Positions 15,236 to 23,010 of a stretch of DNA of 40,193 nucleotides are shown here, piece by piece; position 1 is the stretch's first letter, and each line of letters begins with the position of its first letter. This DNA comes from DAORHV01 sp964448405. Its GTDB lineage: Bacteria; Patescibacteriota; Gracilibacteria; Peribacterales; Peribacteraceae. A program made the position numbers and the translations under genes. The notes beneath the pieces were generated by a model, which made no database searches, was not told where the DNA came from, and worked only from the letters and a program-made list of their open reading frames with translations. The stretch is taken from positions 1 to 40,193 of the forward strand of contig CAYUVW010000015.1 of NCBI GenBank assembly GCA_964448405.1, written 5' to 3'.

Positions 15236-15556
15236 TTACCGCAATAACTCATCGATCCGATTGGCTTTGTCGGGCCGCTCGTCGACCACAAAGCGCAACG
15301 ACGGCACGGTGAACATGTTCAGCTGCTTGGCAATTGTCGGCTTCAGTTTGCGCTTGGCATTCTTGTGCAACCAGTCGGCGGCGGCCTTGGCATTGGTCAG
15401 TGCGGTCACATAAATGGTGGCATGCCCGATGTCGGGACTGACAACGACTTCGGTAATACTCACAATCTGGGCGATATCGGGCGGGATTTCGCGCGCAAAG
15501 CTGCCCGCAATGGTGCGGATCATATTGGCGGCGGACTGTGGTCGGTGCGATACCAT
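15236..15556 (-). CDS. rbfA: ribosome-binding factor A, 106 aa
   Basis: A small KH-like protein that helps mature the 30S subunit (16S rRNA 5' end). Typical features are present: an N-terminal helix, then the strand-helix pattern with IVSITEVVVSPDIGHATIYVTAL and the C-terminal FVVDERPDKANRIDELL, which matches the family's end. Length is usual for RbfA. The start ATG at 15556 is set by TATACT six bases upstream on the minus strand. It is divergent to fmt, whose own TATACT lies only 11 bp away on the other strand, so the two translation-related genes share a very compact promoter region. Confidence 0.9.
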   Translation of the reverse strand: MVSHRPQSAANMIRTIAGSFAREIPPDIAQIVSITEVVVSPDIGHATIYVTALTNAKAAADWLHKNAKRKLKPTIAKQLNMFTVPSLRFVVDERPDKANRIDELLR

Positions 15557-15562
15557 GCGGAC

Positions 15563-15568
15563 AGTATA
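15563..15568 (-). promoter_or_regulatory. -10 box of rbfA (leaderless)
   Basis: TATACT on the minus strand, ending 6 nt before the ATG at 15556. Expected transcription start coincides with the start codon. Confidence 0.6.
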
Positions 15569-15579
15569 CCTCAGTACGC

Positions 15580-15585
15580 TATACT
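15580..15585 (+). promoter_or_regulatory. -10 box of fmt (leaderless)
   Basis: TATACT ending 7 nt before the GTG at 15593. Together with the rbfA box it forms back-to-back promoters within 23 bp, so each -35 region would overlap the other gene's start. Confidence 0.6.
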
Positions 15586-15592
15586 AAGCGCC

Positions 15593-16465
15593 GTGTCACC
15601 GTTCTCCGTCGTCTTCTGCGGAACATCGGCCTTCGCGCTCCCCTGTCTGGAAGCAGTATGCGCCGATGATCGCTTCCGTGTGACTGCGGTCATAACGCAG
15701 CCCGACAAACCCGTTGGCCGCAAGCAGCTGCTCACGCCGCCTCCGGTAAAAACGCTGGCTGCAAGATTGAATCTGCCGGTGTTCCAGCCGGTCAAAATCA
15801 ATGCCGAGTGGAAGGATATCGCCGCCAAAGTGGAGCGCCCGGACTTTCTGGTGGCCGTGTCCTACGGCCAGATTTTGTCGCAAGAAATTTTGGATTTTGC
15901 TACCCGCGCACCCGTGAACGTGCACGCCTCGCTGTTGCCGGAATTGCGCGGCGCTTCGCCGATTCAGCACGCCATTCTACTGAACCACGCCACAAGCGGC
16001 GTGACGGTACAGCGCATGGTAAAAGAGCTGGATGCCGGTCCGGTACTGGGACAAACGGCATTGCCGCTGAAGGACCGGGAAACGTCGCCCGTATTGCATG
16101 ACAAGCTGGCTGCGGCCGGCGCGACGCTGTTGCTGGAAACATTGGCCAAACCCCTGAAAGAAGCTCCTCAAGATGCAGCAAAAGCCACGTTCTGCCGCAA
16201 GCTCTCGCGAGCCGACGGCGTGGTTGACCCTGCCACCATGCCCGCCGCCGACATCGACCGTCGCGTGCGTGCGCTCACACCATGGCCGGGAGTCACCTGG
16301 AACGATATGAAAATCCTGGAAACAAGCCTCAACCCACAACCCGATGCATTCTCGTTGACCTGTGCCAATTCGACGACGTTGTACATCGTATCTTTGCAAC
16401 CGGCCGGCAAGAAGCCGATGACCGGCGGCGCCTACGCACGCGGTTTGCGCACTCCTTCCCTCTAA
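15593..16465 (+). CDS. fmt: methionyl-tRNA formyltransferase, 290 aa
   Basis: Formylates initiator Met-tRNA with 10-formyl-THF. Seen: the N-terminal strand FSVVFCGTSAFALPCLEAV, the QPDKPVGRKQLLTPPPVK loop, the catalytic block with Asn109 and His111 in VNVHASLLPELRGASPI, and the LDAGPVLGQ motif carrying the catalytic Asp; a C-terminal OB-like domain follows. An upstream frame is open, but the family starts right before the first strand and TATACT sits 7 nt ahead of GTG 15593, so GTG is chosen. The C-terminal domain is somewhat short, making the whole protein smaller than the usual 310 residues. The SLH gene follows after four bases and is probably co-transcribed. Confidence 0.93.
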   Translation: MSPFSVVFCGTSAFALPCLEAVCADDRFRVTAVITQPDKPVGRKQLLTPPPVKTLAARLNLPVFQPVKINAEWKDIAAKVERPDFLVAVSYGQILSQEILDFATRAPVNVHASLLPELRGASPIQHAILLNHATSGVTVQRMVKELDAGPVLGQTALPLKDRETSPVLHDKLAAAGATLLLETLAKPLKEAPQDAAKATFCRKLSRADGVVDPATMPAADIDRRVRALTPWPGVTWNDMKILETSLNPQPDAFSLTCANSTTLYIVSLQPAGKKPMTGGAYARGLRTPSL

Positions 16466-16469
16466 CGTC

Positions 16470-17732
16470 ATGCGACGATTGCTCTCTCTGTCCGCCATTG
16501 TCCTGCTTCTTTCTACGGGCATCCACCCGGCCTTCGCCGCCGACCGCGATATGGACGGCGACGGCATTGCCGACATCCGTGAAGATGCCGATGGCAACGG
16601 TAGCATCGACCCCGGTGAAACAGACCCCTACAACGCCGATACAGATGGTGGAGGTGAATCGGACGGCTCGGAGATAGCGGCAAACCGCAATCCGCTGGAA
16701 AAGTCGGACGACATGACATTCGATGCCGACGGCGATGGTTGGAACAACGGCATAGAAGCGCTGCGCGGCACCAACCCAAAGAATGTTGATAGCGATGCAG
16801 ACGGCGTAAACGATGCGCAAGACCCGTTTCCACTGAACGCCAATTCGAACAAGGACGCCAACGCCAATGACCTGCCCGACGAATGGGAGGAGCAAACCGG
16901 CTTGGCTGCCGCAACAAGTGCGCCAAAGGGCGCGATTGAAGACGCAGATGCAGACGGCGTAACAAACGCCGAGGAATACACCAAGGGAACAGACCCCCTC
17001 AACGCCGATACCGACCGCGATGGCAAAACCGACAAACAGGAAACCGATGCCAAGACCAATCCGCGCGAAAGCGCCTGTCTGGAGTTCGGATCGTTGGTCG
17101 ATCCGTTGTCCGACATGAACAAGCATTGGAGCGCCGGATATGTCAGCCGCTTGCAACGGACACTCATTCTTCCGGGTCGAAACCCGATCGTCGGCGGCTA
17201 CGCCGATGGCACCTTCCAGCCCGACCGACCGGTAACGCGCTTCGAATTCCTGAAGATGGCGCTGCTCTCCACGTGCACCACGTTCGTCGAGAACACCATC
17301 GATGTCCCCGTACGCTTCACCGATGTACTCAGCATCCCGCAACAGCATGAAGACGCCGACACCACGCTACGCCGCCAGGTGATCTACACCGCCGCACACT
17401 ATGGAATCGTGCAGGGTTACGCCGACGGCGAGTTCAAGCCCGACCAGCCGGTGAATCGTGCCGAGGCATTGAAAATGCTCATGCTGGCTTCTCAGCTGAA
17501 GCTGCCGCCAGATGCTGCGTCGGGATCCACGCTTGCTTTCCCCGATGTCACAATCGGTGATTGGTTCCATGCGACGGTTGATCTGGCAGTGACATACGAC
17601 ATCGTCTCGGGGTATCCCGACGGTACATTCAAGCCGAGCAATGCCATTACGCGCGCTGAGTCTGCGAAGATTATCTGGCAAACCATGCTGATCAACCCGC
17701 TGATCAACGGGTATGTGCTGCCGACGGAATAA
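16470..17732 (+). CDS. S-layer-type surface protein with calcium repeats and three SLH domains, 420 aa
   Basis: A secreted protein probably anchored to the wall. The signal peptide MRRLLSLSAIVLLLSTGIHPAFA is followed (about 25-200) by thrombospondin type-3-like calcium-binding repeats rich in DxDxDG (DRDMDGDGIAD, DADGDGWNN, DSDADGVND, DADADGVTN, DTDRDGKTD). Three SLH domains follow, at about 225-290 (GGYADGTFQPDRPVTRFEFLK), 300-350 (QGYADGEFKPDQPVNRAEAL) and 360-415 (SGYPDGTFKPSNAITRAESA). SLH domains bind pyruvylated wall glycans in known S-layers. The start is four bases after fmt. Coupling of a surface protein to fmt is unusual. A terminator-like repeat region follows. Confidence 0.9.
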   Translation: MRRLLSLSAIVLLLSTGIHPAFAADRDMDGDGIADIREDADGNGSIDPGETDPYNADTDGGGESDGSEIAANRNPLEKSDDMTFDADGDGWNNGIEALRGTNPKNVDSDADGVNDAQDPFPLNANSNKDANANDLPDEWEEQTGLAAATSAPKGAIEDADADGVTNAEEYTKGTDPLNADTDRDGKTDKQETDAKTNPRESACLEFGSLVDPLSDMNKHWSAGYVSRLQRTLILPGRNPIVGGYADGTFQPDRPVTRFEFLKMALLSTCTTFVENTIDVPVRFTDVLSIPQQHEDADTTLRRQVIYTAAHYGIVQGYADGEFKPDQPVNRAEALKMLMLASQLKLPPDAASGSTLAFPDVTIGDWFHATVDLAVTYDIVSGYPDGTFKPSNAITRAESAKIIWQTMLINPLINGYVLPTE

Positions 17733-17737
17733 CGGGA

Positions 17738-17827
17738 TTCCAACGAGTCCAATGAAACCAAAGAAACCAAGGAGCGATAGCATCCTTGGACTCTTTGGAA
17801 TCGTTGGTTTCTTTGGACTCTTTAGAT
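17738..17827. repeat. palindromic array of 9-nt repeats
   Basis: Ten 9-nt frames in register: four nnCCAAnGA units (17738-17773), a non-matching centre GCGATAGCA, then five units of the reverse form TCnTTGGnn (17783-17827, the last degenerate). The arms pair as nested stems, for example CCAAAGAAACCAA/TTGGTTTCTTTGG (17758-17770/17804-17816) and CCAAGGA/TCCTTGG around the centre. It lies between convergent genes and could act as a bidirectional terminator; the last unit overlaps the stop of the PUR-like gene. Confidence 0.8.
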
Positions 17828-18169
17828 TTTCGTCTGCATCTCGTTGAGCGCCTCAATGAACTTCGGCAAATCTTCGATATCGAAGATGATCGTGGTCTTC
17901 TGTCCGCCGCGGGACTTCTCGGAGACCTTTACGAACTTGCCGTTCGATGACTGCTTCAGGTCGATGTAGAACGTGCGCTGGCGTGCGCGGATGGTAACGG
18001 AGTGCAACTCCTCGCCGTAACGTCCCGGATCGCCGCCTCCCTGGCGCGCTCCTCCACCGCCTTCACGGCGGGGGTGACGCTGCTGGGGTGCAGGTGCACC
18101 GAAATTGGATGACGGGGCCAACGGATCGTCGCTGCCTGGGTTTGCCAGGTCGGCCATCGGATCGAACAT
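17822..18169 (-). CDS. PUR-family (DUF3276-like) nucleic-acid-binding protein, 115 aa
   Basis: The C-terminal half matches the bacterial PUR-alpha-like fold (DUF3276): RQRTFYIDLKQSSNGKFVKV, SEKSRGGQKTTIIFDIEDL, KFIEALNEM. Relatives bind single-stranded DNA or RNA, and PUR proteins favour purine-rich repeats. The N-terminal half is a disordered Pro/Gly/Arg segment with RREGGGGARQGGGDPGRYGEE, an RGG-like RNA-binding style. ATG at 18169 (MFDPMADL) is the best start; ATG 18157 and a TTG at 18268 just after a TATACT (18278-18273) are alternatives, the last giving a leaderless, longer form. 9-nt repeats flank the gene on both sides. Confidence 0.75.
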   Translation of the reverse strand: MFDPMADLANPGSDDPLAPSSNFGAPAPQQRHPRREGGGGARQGGGDPGRYGEELHSVTIRARQRTFYIDLKQSSNGKFVKVSEKSRGGQKTTIIFDIEDLPKFIEALNEMQTKI

Positions 18170-18272
18170 GATGAAAGGTGGAAAAAAGGTAAGCACGCTC
18201 CCCTCTCCTTCGGTCTCCAGCAAGCATCGAATCCGTGATGTGCCTTCGCCTTCAGATCTCGAGAGCAAGCTC

Positions 18273-18278
18273 AGTATA
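18273..18278 (-). promoter_or_regulatory. -10 box for the PUR-like gene
   Basis: TATACT on the minus strand. If translation starts at ATG 18169 the leader is about 100 nt; if at TTG 18268 the message is leaderless. Confidence 0.45.
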
Positions 18279-18322
18279 GCATAGTTTTAAGCCGGTGGCT
18301 GCCATGAGGGCGTCTGGCGGGA

Positions 18323-18358
18323 TTCCAAAGACTCCAAGGACTCCCACGAATCCAAGGA
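18323..18358. repeat. second array of 9-nt repeats
   Basis: Four units with consensus nnCCAAnGA: TTCCAAAGA, CTCCAAGGA, CTCCCACGA, ATCCAAGGA. Same unit length and consensus as the left arm of the 17738 array, on the other side of the PUR-like gene. Confidence 0.75.
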
Positions 18359-18381
18359 ACCCCTGCCAATCTTCCGCAAAA

Positions 18382-18411
18382 GTTCTCAAGCCACCAAAAT
18401 GGCAGAAGAAA
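18382..18411. repeat. relic of the dispersed element (copy C)
   Basis: GTTCTCAAGCCACC (18382-18395) is identical to 6742-6755, and TGGCAGAAGAAA (18400-18411) to 6866-6877 of copy A. The roughly 110 bp between them in copy A are missing. Together they suggest an internally deleted third copy; each match alone is short. Confidence 0.45.
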
Positions 18412-18455
18412 TTCGAAAAGGATCTAGGCAGCCGTCAAGATGGAGTCAGTCAAAA

Positions 18456-20057
18456 CTATTTCTTTTGCTTCATGTTCTGCTTCGGCTTTTCCGGCTCCCC
18501 TTCCACAACCAGCGGCGGGAACAAAATGCTCGGCTCACCGACCGACTGCCACTCCAATGCGCCACCCCACAGCTTCATTTGGTGCGTGATGACGAACGAC
18601 TTGTGCAACATTTTTTCAGCATACGGCACGCCCAACTGTCGACTGATCTTCTGCGCGGTTTCGGGCATGAACGGCAACAGCATCAGCGCTACATGACGCA
18701 AGTACTCGGCGAATTCGCTGAGCACACGCTTTTTCTCTTCGCCCTTCAGCTTCCATGGCTCTTTCTTGGTCATACAGACGTTCAATGTCGTTACAATGCC
18801 CATGGTGATGTTTGCCAATGCGGGCCGCAGTTCAAACGCGTTCATAGCCTCGGTGTACACGGCCCACTTCTTGGCGATGCTCTCGCCTTCGGAAAAATAC
18901 TCGGTGTGTACGTGGTCTTTCGGCACCGCAATGGTGGCATCTTCTTTGCGCAGCAGTACAAGCACGCGATTCAGCATGTTGCCGAGCACGTTGCGGAGTC
19001 CCGAGTCGTACAGCTCACCGAAGCGCTTCCAGCTGAAGTCTCCGTCGCTACCAACCGGGATCTCGTGGCTTACATAAAAGCGCAGTGCGTCCACGCCGTA
19101 CTTGGACAGCACGTCCTGCGGCACTACAACGTTTCCGAGCGACTTGCTCATTTTCTCTCCTTCGCTGGTCAGGAAACCGTGTATCAGTAACTGATCCGGC
19201 ACACGGATGCCGGCATGTTTCAGCATGCTCGGCCAAATCAGCGCGTGGAAACGTGCGATGTCTTTGCCGATAACATGCGTGACCTTGGCGTCATCCCACC
19301 ATTCGCGCTCTTCGTGGTCGGTCAGTAACCCAAGGCCCGAGATGTAGTTCGTCAACGCATCGCACCAGACGTACATGACTTGATCTTCGTCGTCCGGCAC
19401 CGGAACACCCCATGTCAGGCTGGACTTCGGACGTGAAAACGATACATCCTCCAACCCCTGGTCCAGCAACGCGAGTGTTTCATTTTCGCGGTACTGCGGC
19501 ACGATGCGGTACTGCTCCTTGTCCCACGAATCCGTTAGTAGAGCGCGTAGATTCTCGGTATCTTTGCTCATTTTGTAGAACCAATTCTCCTCCTTCACTT
19601 CCTCGGGCGCGCGCTTGTGAATATCGCACATGCCGTCGATCAATTCTTTCTTGGTGATGAAGCGCTCGCAACCTGAGCAATACAAACCCACATACGTGCG
19701 CTTCTCAAGCATTTCTGCTTTCTTCAGCTTCTTCCAGAGCTCCACAACGGTGGGCCAGTGGCCATGCTGGTCGCTGGTCCGGATGAACTTGTCGGACGAA
19801 ATATTCAGGCGCCTGTAGAGATCTTGGAACAACGGCACGTTGCGGTCGACCAATTCCTTGGGCGTGACCTTCTCGCGTTCGGCGGTCTGCTGGATTTTGA
19901 TGCCGTGTTCGTCGGTACCGATTTGAAATCGCACCTCGTCTCCGCGCAAGCGGAACCAACGCGCAACAACATCCGCTAGAATTTTTTCCAACGCATGCCC
20001 CATGTGCGGAGCAGCATTCGGATAGTCGATAGCCGTTGTTACATACTGGCGAGACAC
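18456..20057 (-). CDS. metG: methionyl-tRNA synthetase, 533 aa
   Basis: Class I synthetase for Met-tRNA. HIGH motif HMGH at 18-21, a zinc-binding insert with Cys127, Cys130, Cys144 and probably His147 (CSGC...CDIH), the WGVPVP and YVWCDALTNY blocks of the active site, and KMSKS at 302-306, then a helical anticodon-binding domain. The C-terminal EMAP/dimerisation domain of many MetRS is absent, and the protein ends in a short Lys-rich tail; this short form is common. The start is GTG at 20057, six bases after TAGTCT on the minus strand, in the leaderless pattern. It is downstream of the pilin-like operon, separated by 58 nt. Confidence 0.95.
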   Translation of the reverse strand: MSRQYVTTAIDYPNAAPHMGHALEKILADVVARWFRLRGDEVRFQIGTDEHGIKIQQTAEREKVTPKELVDRNVPLFQDLYRRLNISSDKFIRTSDQHGHWPTVVELWKKLKKAEMLEKRTYVGLYCSGCERFITKKELIDGMCDIHKRAPEEVKEENWFYKMSKDTENLRALLTDSWDKEQYRIVPQYRENETLALLDQGLEDVSFSRPKSSLTWGVPVPDDEDQVMYVWCDALTNYISGLGLLTDHEEREWWDDAKVTHVIGKDIARFHALIWPSMLKHAGIRVPDQLLIHGFLTSEGEKMSKSLGNVVVPQDVLSKYGVDALRFYVSHEIPVGSDGDFSWKRFGELYDSGLRNVLGNMLNRVLVLLRKEDATIAVPKDHVHTEYFSEGESIAKKWAVYTEAMNAFELRPALANITMGIVTTLNVCMTKKEPWKLKGEEKKRVLSEFAEYLRHVALMLLPFMPETAQKISRQLGVPYAEKMLHKSFVITHQMKLWGGALEWQSVGEPSILFPPLVVEGEPEKPKQNMKQKK

Positions 20058-20115
20058 GGGAAAAGACTAGCATAAGCCCCGTACGGCTCCTAACGAAGAC
20101 TGCCTGCAATCGCGC

Positions 20116-20469
20116 TCAGGACGTGGACACCGCGAAGATGAGCTGCGTCACGTACGTCACGATACCGCCGGCCAAAATTGCGAACGCTAAGCCGGTAGCG
20201 GCCCAAATAATGGCCTTCTTGCCAGCCTCCTTGCCTTCGCCACCCTGCGAAGTGGCCATGCGAATAGCACCGTACAATACGGAAATAACGGCCAACGCCG
20301 CCACGGTCGCAATAATCCCCACCGTGATATTCGTTGCAATGGTCTGCACCACATCGGTTCCCGAACCGCAATGCAGAAAGCCTACACACGTCCAACCGTA
20401 GCTATTGATACTGACTGCAAATGCCGACGAAGGCGCAAGCACGCCGAGCAGGATGAGAAAGCGCTTCAT
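20116..20469 (-). CDS. VirB2/TrbC-like pilin-type membrane protein, 117 aa
   Basis: Third gene of an overlapping trio. A signal peptide (MKRFLILLGVLAPSSAFA) is followed by a short segment with two cysteines (CVGFLHC) and two membrane helices, IATNITVGIIATVAALAVISVLYGA and AIIWAATGLAFAILAGGIVTYV, joined by a polar loop RMATSQGGEGKEAGKK. That helix-loop-helix with a Gly/Lys loop is the layout of VirB2/TrbC pilins and of CPR pilin-like proteins. The ATG overlaps the upstream stop by 4 nt (ATGA). It could be the major subunit of a pilus or a membrane-channel lining; the motor would be the VirB4 at 12.1-14.1 kb. Confidence 0.8.
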   Translation of the reverse strand: MKRFLILLGVLAPSSAFAVSINSYGWTCVGFLHCGSGTDVVQTIATNITVGIIATVAALAVISVLYGAIRMATSQGGEGKEAGKKAIIWAATGLAFAILAGGIVTYVTQLIFAVSTS

Positions 20470-21047
20470 AGTGTGGCAATGGCATTGGTAATGACCTGCG
20501 CGAGGTTAATGATGATTGCACCGATGGCGGCCCAAATGAGTCCGGTGCGGGCTTTCTCCATTTCATCGGACTTGCCGCGAGCGACAACCATACGCATGCC
20601 GCAGTACACCACGACGCCGAAGAGGGCGACGCGGAACAAATCGAGCACTGAGCCGATGGCAGTCGTAATGACCGCCACGACAAACTCTCCCCCACCGACG
20701 CTGTTGGCTTCCATCGTGACGAAGCTCACCAGTACCGATGCGAACTTGCCGATAAACACGCCGATCAACGCCCACGTAATGGTCTGCTTCCCTTTGCTCA
20801 CCCACTCTTCTTGAAAGCCGGAGAGCAAAATCATACCTCCACCGATCATAACGAAGAGCGCACCGAGAATGTAGGCATACACATCGAAGCGCAGGATGAG
20901 CTGCGTCATGACGCCGGTCACATGTTCGCCAAAGCCCGGCGCGCACCCCGGCAAATTGCCGCAGTAAATCCACGGCAGCTGGGCATGTGCTGCAAGGGGG
21001 AGTATGAGAAGAATCGCTCCAGCCGATGAGAACAATACTTTTCGCAT
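20466..21047 (-). CDS. pilin-like polytopic membrane protein, 193 aa
   Basis: Middle gene of the trio. The signal peptide MRKVLFSSAGAILLILPLAAHA ends in a good AHA site. The mature part has a two-cysteine segment (YCGNLPGC) and about four helices: one around YILGALFVMIGGGMILLSGF, a pair around ITWALIGVFIGKFASVLVSF and FVVAVITTAIGSVLDLFRVALFGVV, and a final one in GLIWAAIGAIIINLAQVI. Two of the loops (QEEWVSKGKQT and VARGKSDEMEKA) resemble the polar loop of VirB2-like proteins, so it reads as a duplicated pilin module. ATG 21047 overlaps the upstream TGA by one base (TGATG), the next gene overlaps by four, so the three are translationally coupled. Confidence 0.75.
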   Translation of the reverse strand: MRKVLFSSAGAILLILPLAAHAQLPWIYCGNLPGCAPGFGEHVTGVMTQLILRFDVYAYILGALFVMIGGGMILLSGFQEEWVSKGKQTITWALIGVFIGKFASVLVSFVTMEANSVGGGEFVVAVITTAIGSVLDLFRVALFGVVVYCGMRMVVARGKSDEMEKARTGLIWAAIGAIIINLAQVITNAIATL

Positions 21048-21514
21048 CAGGAGACGGTAAAACCTTGCGGATTGATAAACGCAAGAATGACTCCGGATAA
21101 GAGGAGAATCAACAGACCGATCGTCGACCACATGAAGCGCTCTTTTCCTTTTTCGCGGTTACCGAGCATGATCTCAAATCCGGCTACGGTACCGTTCAGC
21201 ACGGTGATGCCGATCGCCACACCGAATGCCCAGATCCAAATACCGGTGCCATTGCTATTGCCATTAATGTACGCAAAAAAAGCACCCATGTCCGCCGTCG
21301 TTGTGGCCGGAATATACGTAACGCCACCAGGAATAGGCTCCAGCAAACACAAGTCGCGATCGCTGATGCACATGCCGGCTCCTGGGCAGAACTTTTGCAA
21401 CGCAGGGCAGTTCACAGCCTCTGCTGCAGGAACTCCAATTGCCAATGCCGTTCCACAGACGACCGCGAGAGTCAGTAGTGCGCGGAAGGCCGTGACTTTT
21501 ATTGCTGTGGACAT
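21047..21514 (-). CDS. pilin-like secreted/membrane protein, 155 aa
   Basis: First gene of the trio. A signal peptide (to about residue 33, GVPAAEA) is followed by a Cys-rich stretch with four cysteines in about 20 residues (CPALQKFCPGAGMCISDRDLC), likely two disulfides outside the cell, then two membrane helices (WIWAFGVAIGITVLNGTVAGFEI and WSTIGLLILLLSGVILAFI) joined by the polar loop MLGNREKGKERF. This again matches the VirB2/TrbC-like pattern. ATG 21514 is chosen by the signal peptide and by TATACT eight bases upstream. The conserved external cysteines could be a tip or receptor-binding feature. Confidence 0.75.
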   Translation of the reverse strand: MSTAIKVTAFRALLTLAVVCGTALAIGVPAAEAVNCPALQKFCPGAGMCISDRDLCLLEPIPGGVTYIPATTTADMGAFFAYINGNSNGTGIWIWAFGVAIGITVLNGTVAGFEIMLGNREKGKERFMWSTIGLLILLLSGVILAFINPQGFTVS

Positions 21515-21522
21515 ATCAGGAC

Positions 21523-21528
21523 AGTATA
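21523..21528 (-). promoter_or_regulatory. -10 box of the pilin-like operon
   Basis: TATACT on the minus strand, ending 8 nt before the ATG at 21514; leaderless pattern. It serves all three overlapping genes. Confidence 0.6.
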
Positions 21529-21606
21529 CCAAAAAACCGACGTGGACGCAATCCAGTGAGCCTGAAACTTTCTTAGCCCGAAGCCATTTCCACCCGAAAA
21601 GAATTC

Positions 21607-22938
21607 TTACGTGAGAAGCAGCGTTCCTAATCCCAAAAATACGAAGAAACCGCAGATATCGGTCATGGTGGTGACAAACACCGAGCTTGCAGTCGCAGGA
21701 TCGATATTCAGCCGCTTCAGAACCAAGGGCACCAACGTACCAAAGAACCCCGCCACAAGCATGTTGCAAATCATGGCGATGCACAGCACCAAGCCAAGGA
21801 GCGGAGGTGCATGAAACGCCACCGCGGTACCCGCCGCAATGACGCCGGTAATCATACCGTTCAAGGTTCCGGCAAGCGCCTCGCGCGCAATCACCTTCTT
21901 TGCACGCCCACGGTCTAATTCTCCAAGTGCCAAGCCGCGAACGGCAACCGCCAATGCCTGCGTAGCTGCGTTGCCGCCCATGCCGGCCACAACGGGCATA
22001 TACACGGCGAGCAGCGCCATTTTTTCAATAGTGCCCTGAAACAAACCGACAACCGACGACGCTAAGAATGCTGTTGCAAGGTTAATGATGAGCCAGTTGT
22101 ACCGGCTCTTCACCTTGGAAAACGCACTATCCAACGCATGTTCTTCCACGTCCACACCCGCAAAACGATAGATGTCTTCAGTGGCCTCGGCCTGTGCGAC
22201 TTTCAGCAGGTCGCGCATATGGATGACGCCTAACGCCTGCTCTTCGTCGTCCACGACGCACAACACGTCGGAGCGCATGCGGGACATTTTCTGCATGACG
22301 CGTTCGCGATCGGTGCGATGCGATACGGTCGGCATGGTCTGCGCGAGATCCTCCACAATCGAATCTGGCGTAAGCAACAGTAAATTGCGATGCGGAATGA
22401 AGCCCTTCACCCTACTTTGCTCATCTACCTCAAGGACGGAAGGAATTTGTTTCTGCAATTCCATATGGCGACGCACCTTCTCCATAACGTCTTTCTGCGT
22501 GAAACTCGGCTTTACCAAAATGAAGTTCAAATCCATAAGACCGCCCGCGGTCTCCGAACCGAACTTCAGCAGTTTTTCGATTTTTCTCCGCTTCTCTTCT
22601 TTCATTTTCATCAAAATAGCCGTGCGTCGCGAGAGCGTAAGGAACTGCAGGATGTCGGTTGCGTCGTCTTCGTCGTTAAAGTGTAAAAACCGTGCGATCA
22701 TTTCATCGGACAAGCGCGGAAAAATCTGCCGCTTGCTGATTTCGGAAATCACCAAGCCCACTTCGGCCTGCATTTCGGGCGGCAGCGTTGCAAACGTCTT
22801 GCGGCGACCGCGAGGCAATCCGTCGATAACCTGCGCGATAATATGAAAATCCTGGTGCGACAGCAGCTGTCGCAACTCTTTTTCCTGCTTATTCTTCAGG
22901 AATAGATCTGCCTTCAGGATGAGCTTTTCCTTATTCAT
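21607..22938 (-). CDS. mgtE: MgtE-family magnesium transporter, 443 aa
   Basis: A Mg2+ channel gated by intracellular Mg2+. Order seen: the N-terminal superhelical MgtE_N domain (about 20-130, with HFNDEDDATDILQFLTLSRRTAIL), a pair of CBS domains (about 135-260, with IPSVLEVDEQSRVKGFI and VVDDEEQALGVIHMRDLL), a connecting helix, and a five-helix membrane domain from about 285 with MPVVAGMGGNAATQALAVAVRGLALGEL, the family's pore signature, plus the C-terminal DPATASSVFVTTMTDICGF. Length is typical. TATACC lies about 18 nt upstream of the ATG. It stands alone between the pilin-like operon and a regulator gene. Confidence 0.93.
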   Translation of the reverse strand: MNKEKLILKADLFLKNKQEKELRQLLSHQDFHIIAQVIDGLPRGRRKTFATLPPEMQAEVGLVISEISKRQIFPRLSDEMIARFLHFNDEDDATDILQFLTLSRRTAILMKMKEEKRRKIEKLLKFGSETAGGLMDLNFILVKPSFTQKDVMEKVRRHMELQKQIPSVLEVDEQSRVKGFIPHRNLLLLTPDSIVEDLAQTMPTVSHRTDRERVMQKMSRMRSDVLCVVDDEEQALGVIHMRDLLKVAQAEATEDIYRFAGVDVEEHALDSAFSKVKSRYNWLIINLATAFLASSVVGLFQGTIEKMALLAVYMPVVAGMGGNAATQALAVAVRGLALGELDRGRAKKVIAREALAGTLNGMITGVIAAGTAVAFHAPPLLGLVLCIAMICNMLVAGFFGTLVPLVLKRLNIDPATASSVFVTTMTDICGFFVFLGLGTLLLT

Positions 22939-23010
22939 ATAACAGCAGTTTGAGGAGGTATACTCCCCGGCTTCTAAAAATGAAAGAGTAAAAATACACC
23001 AAGACCGCTG

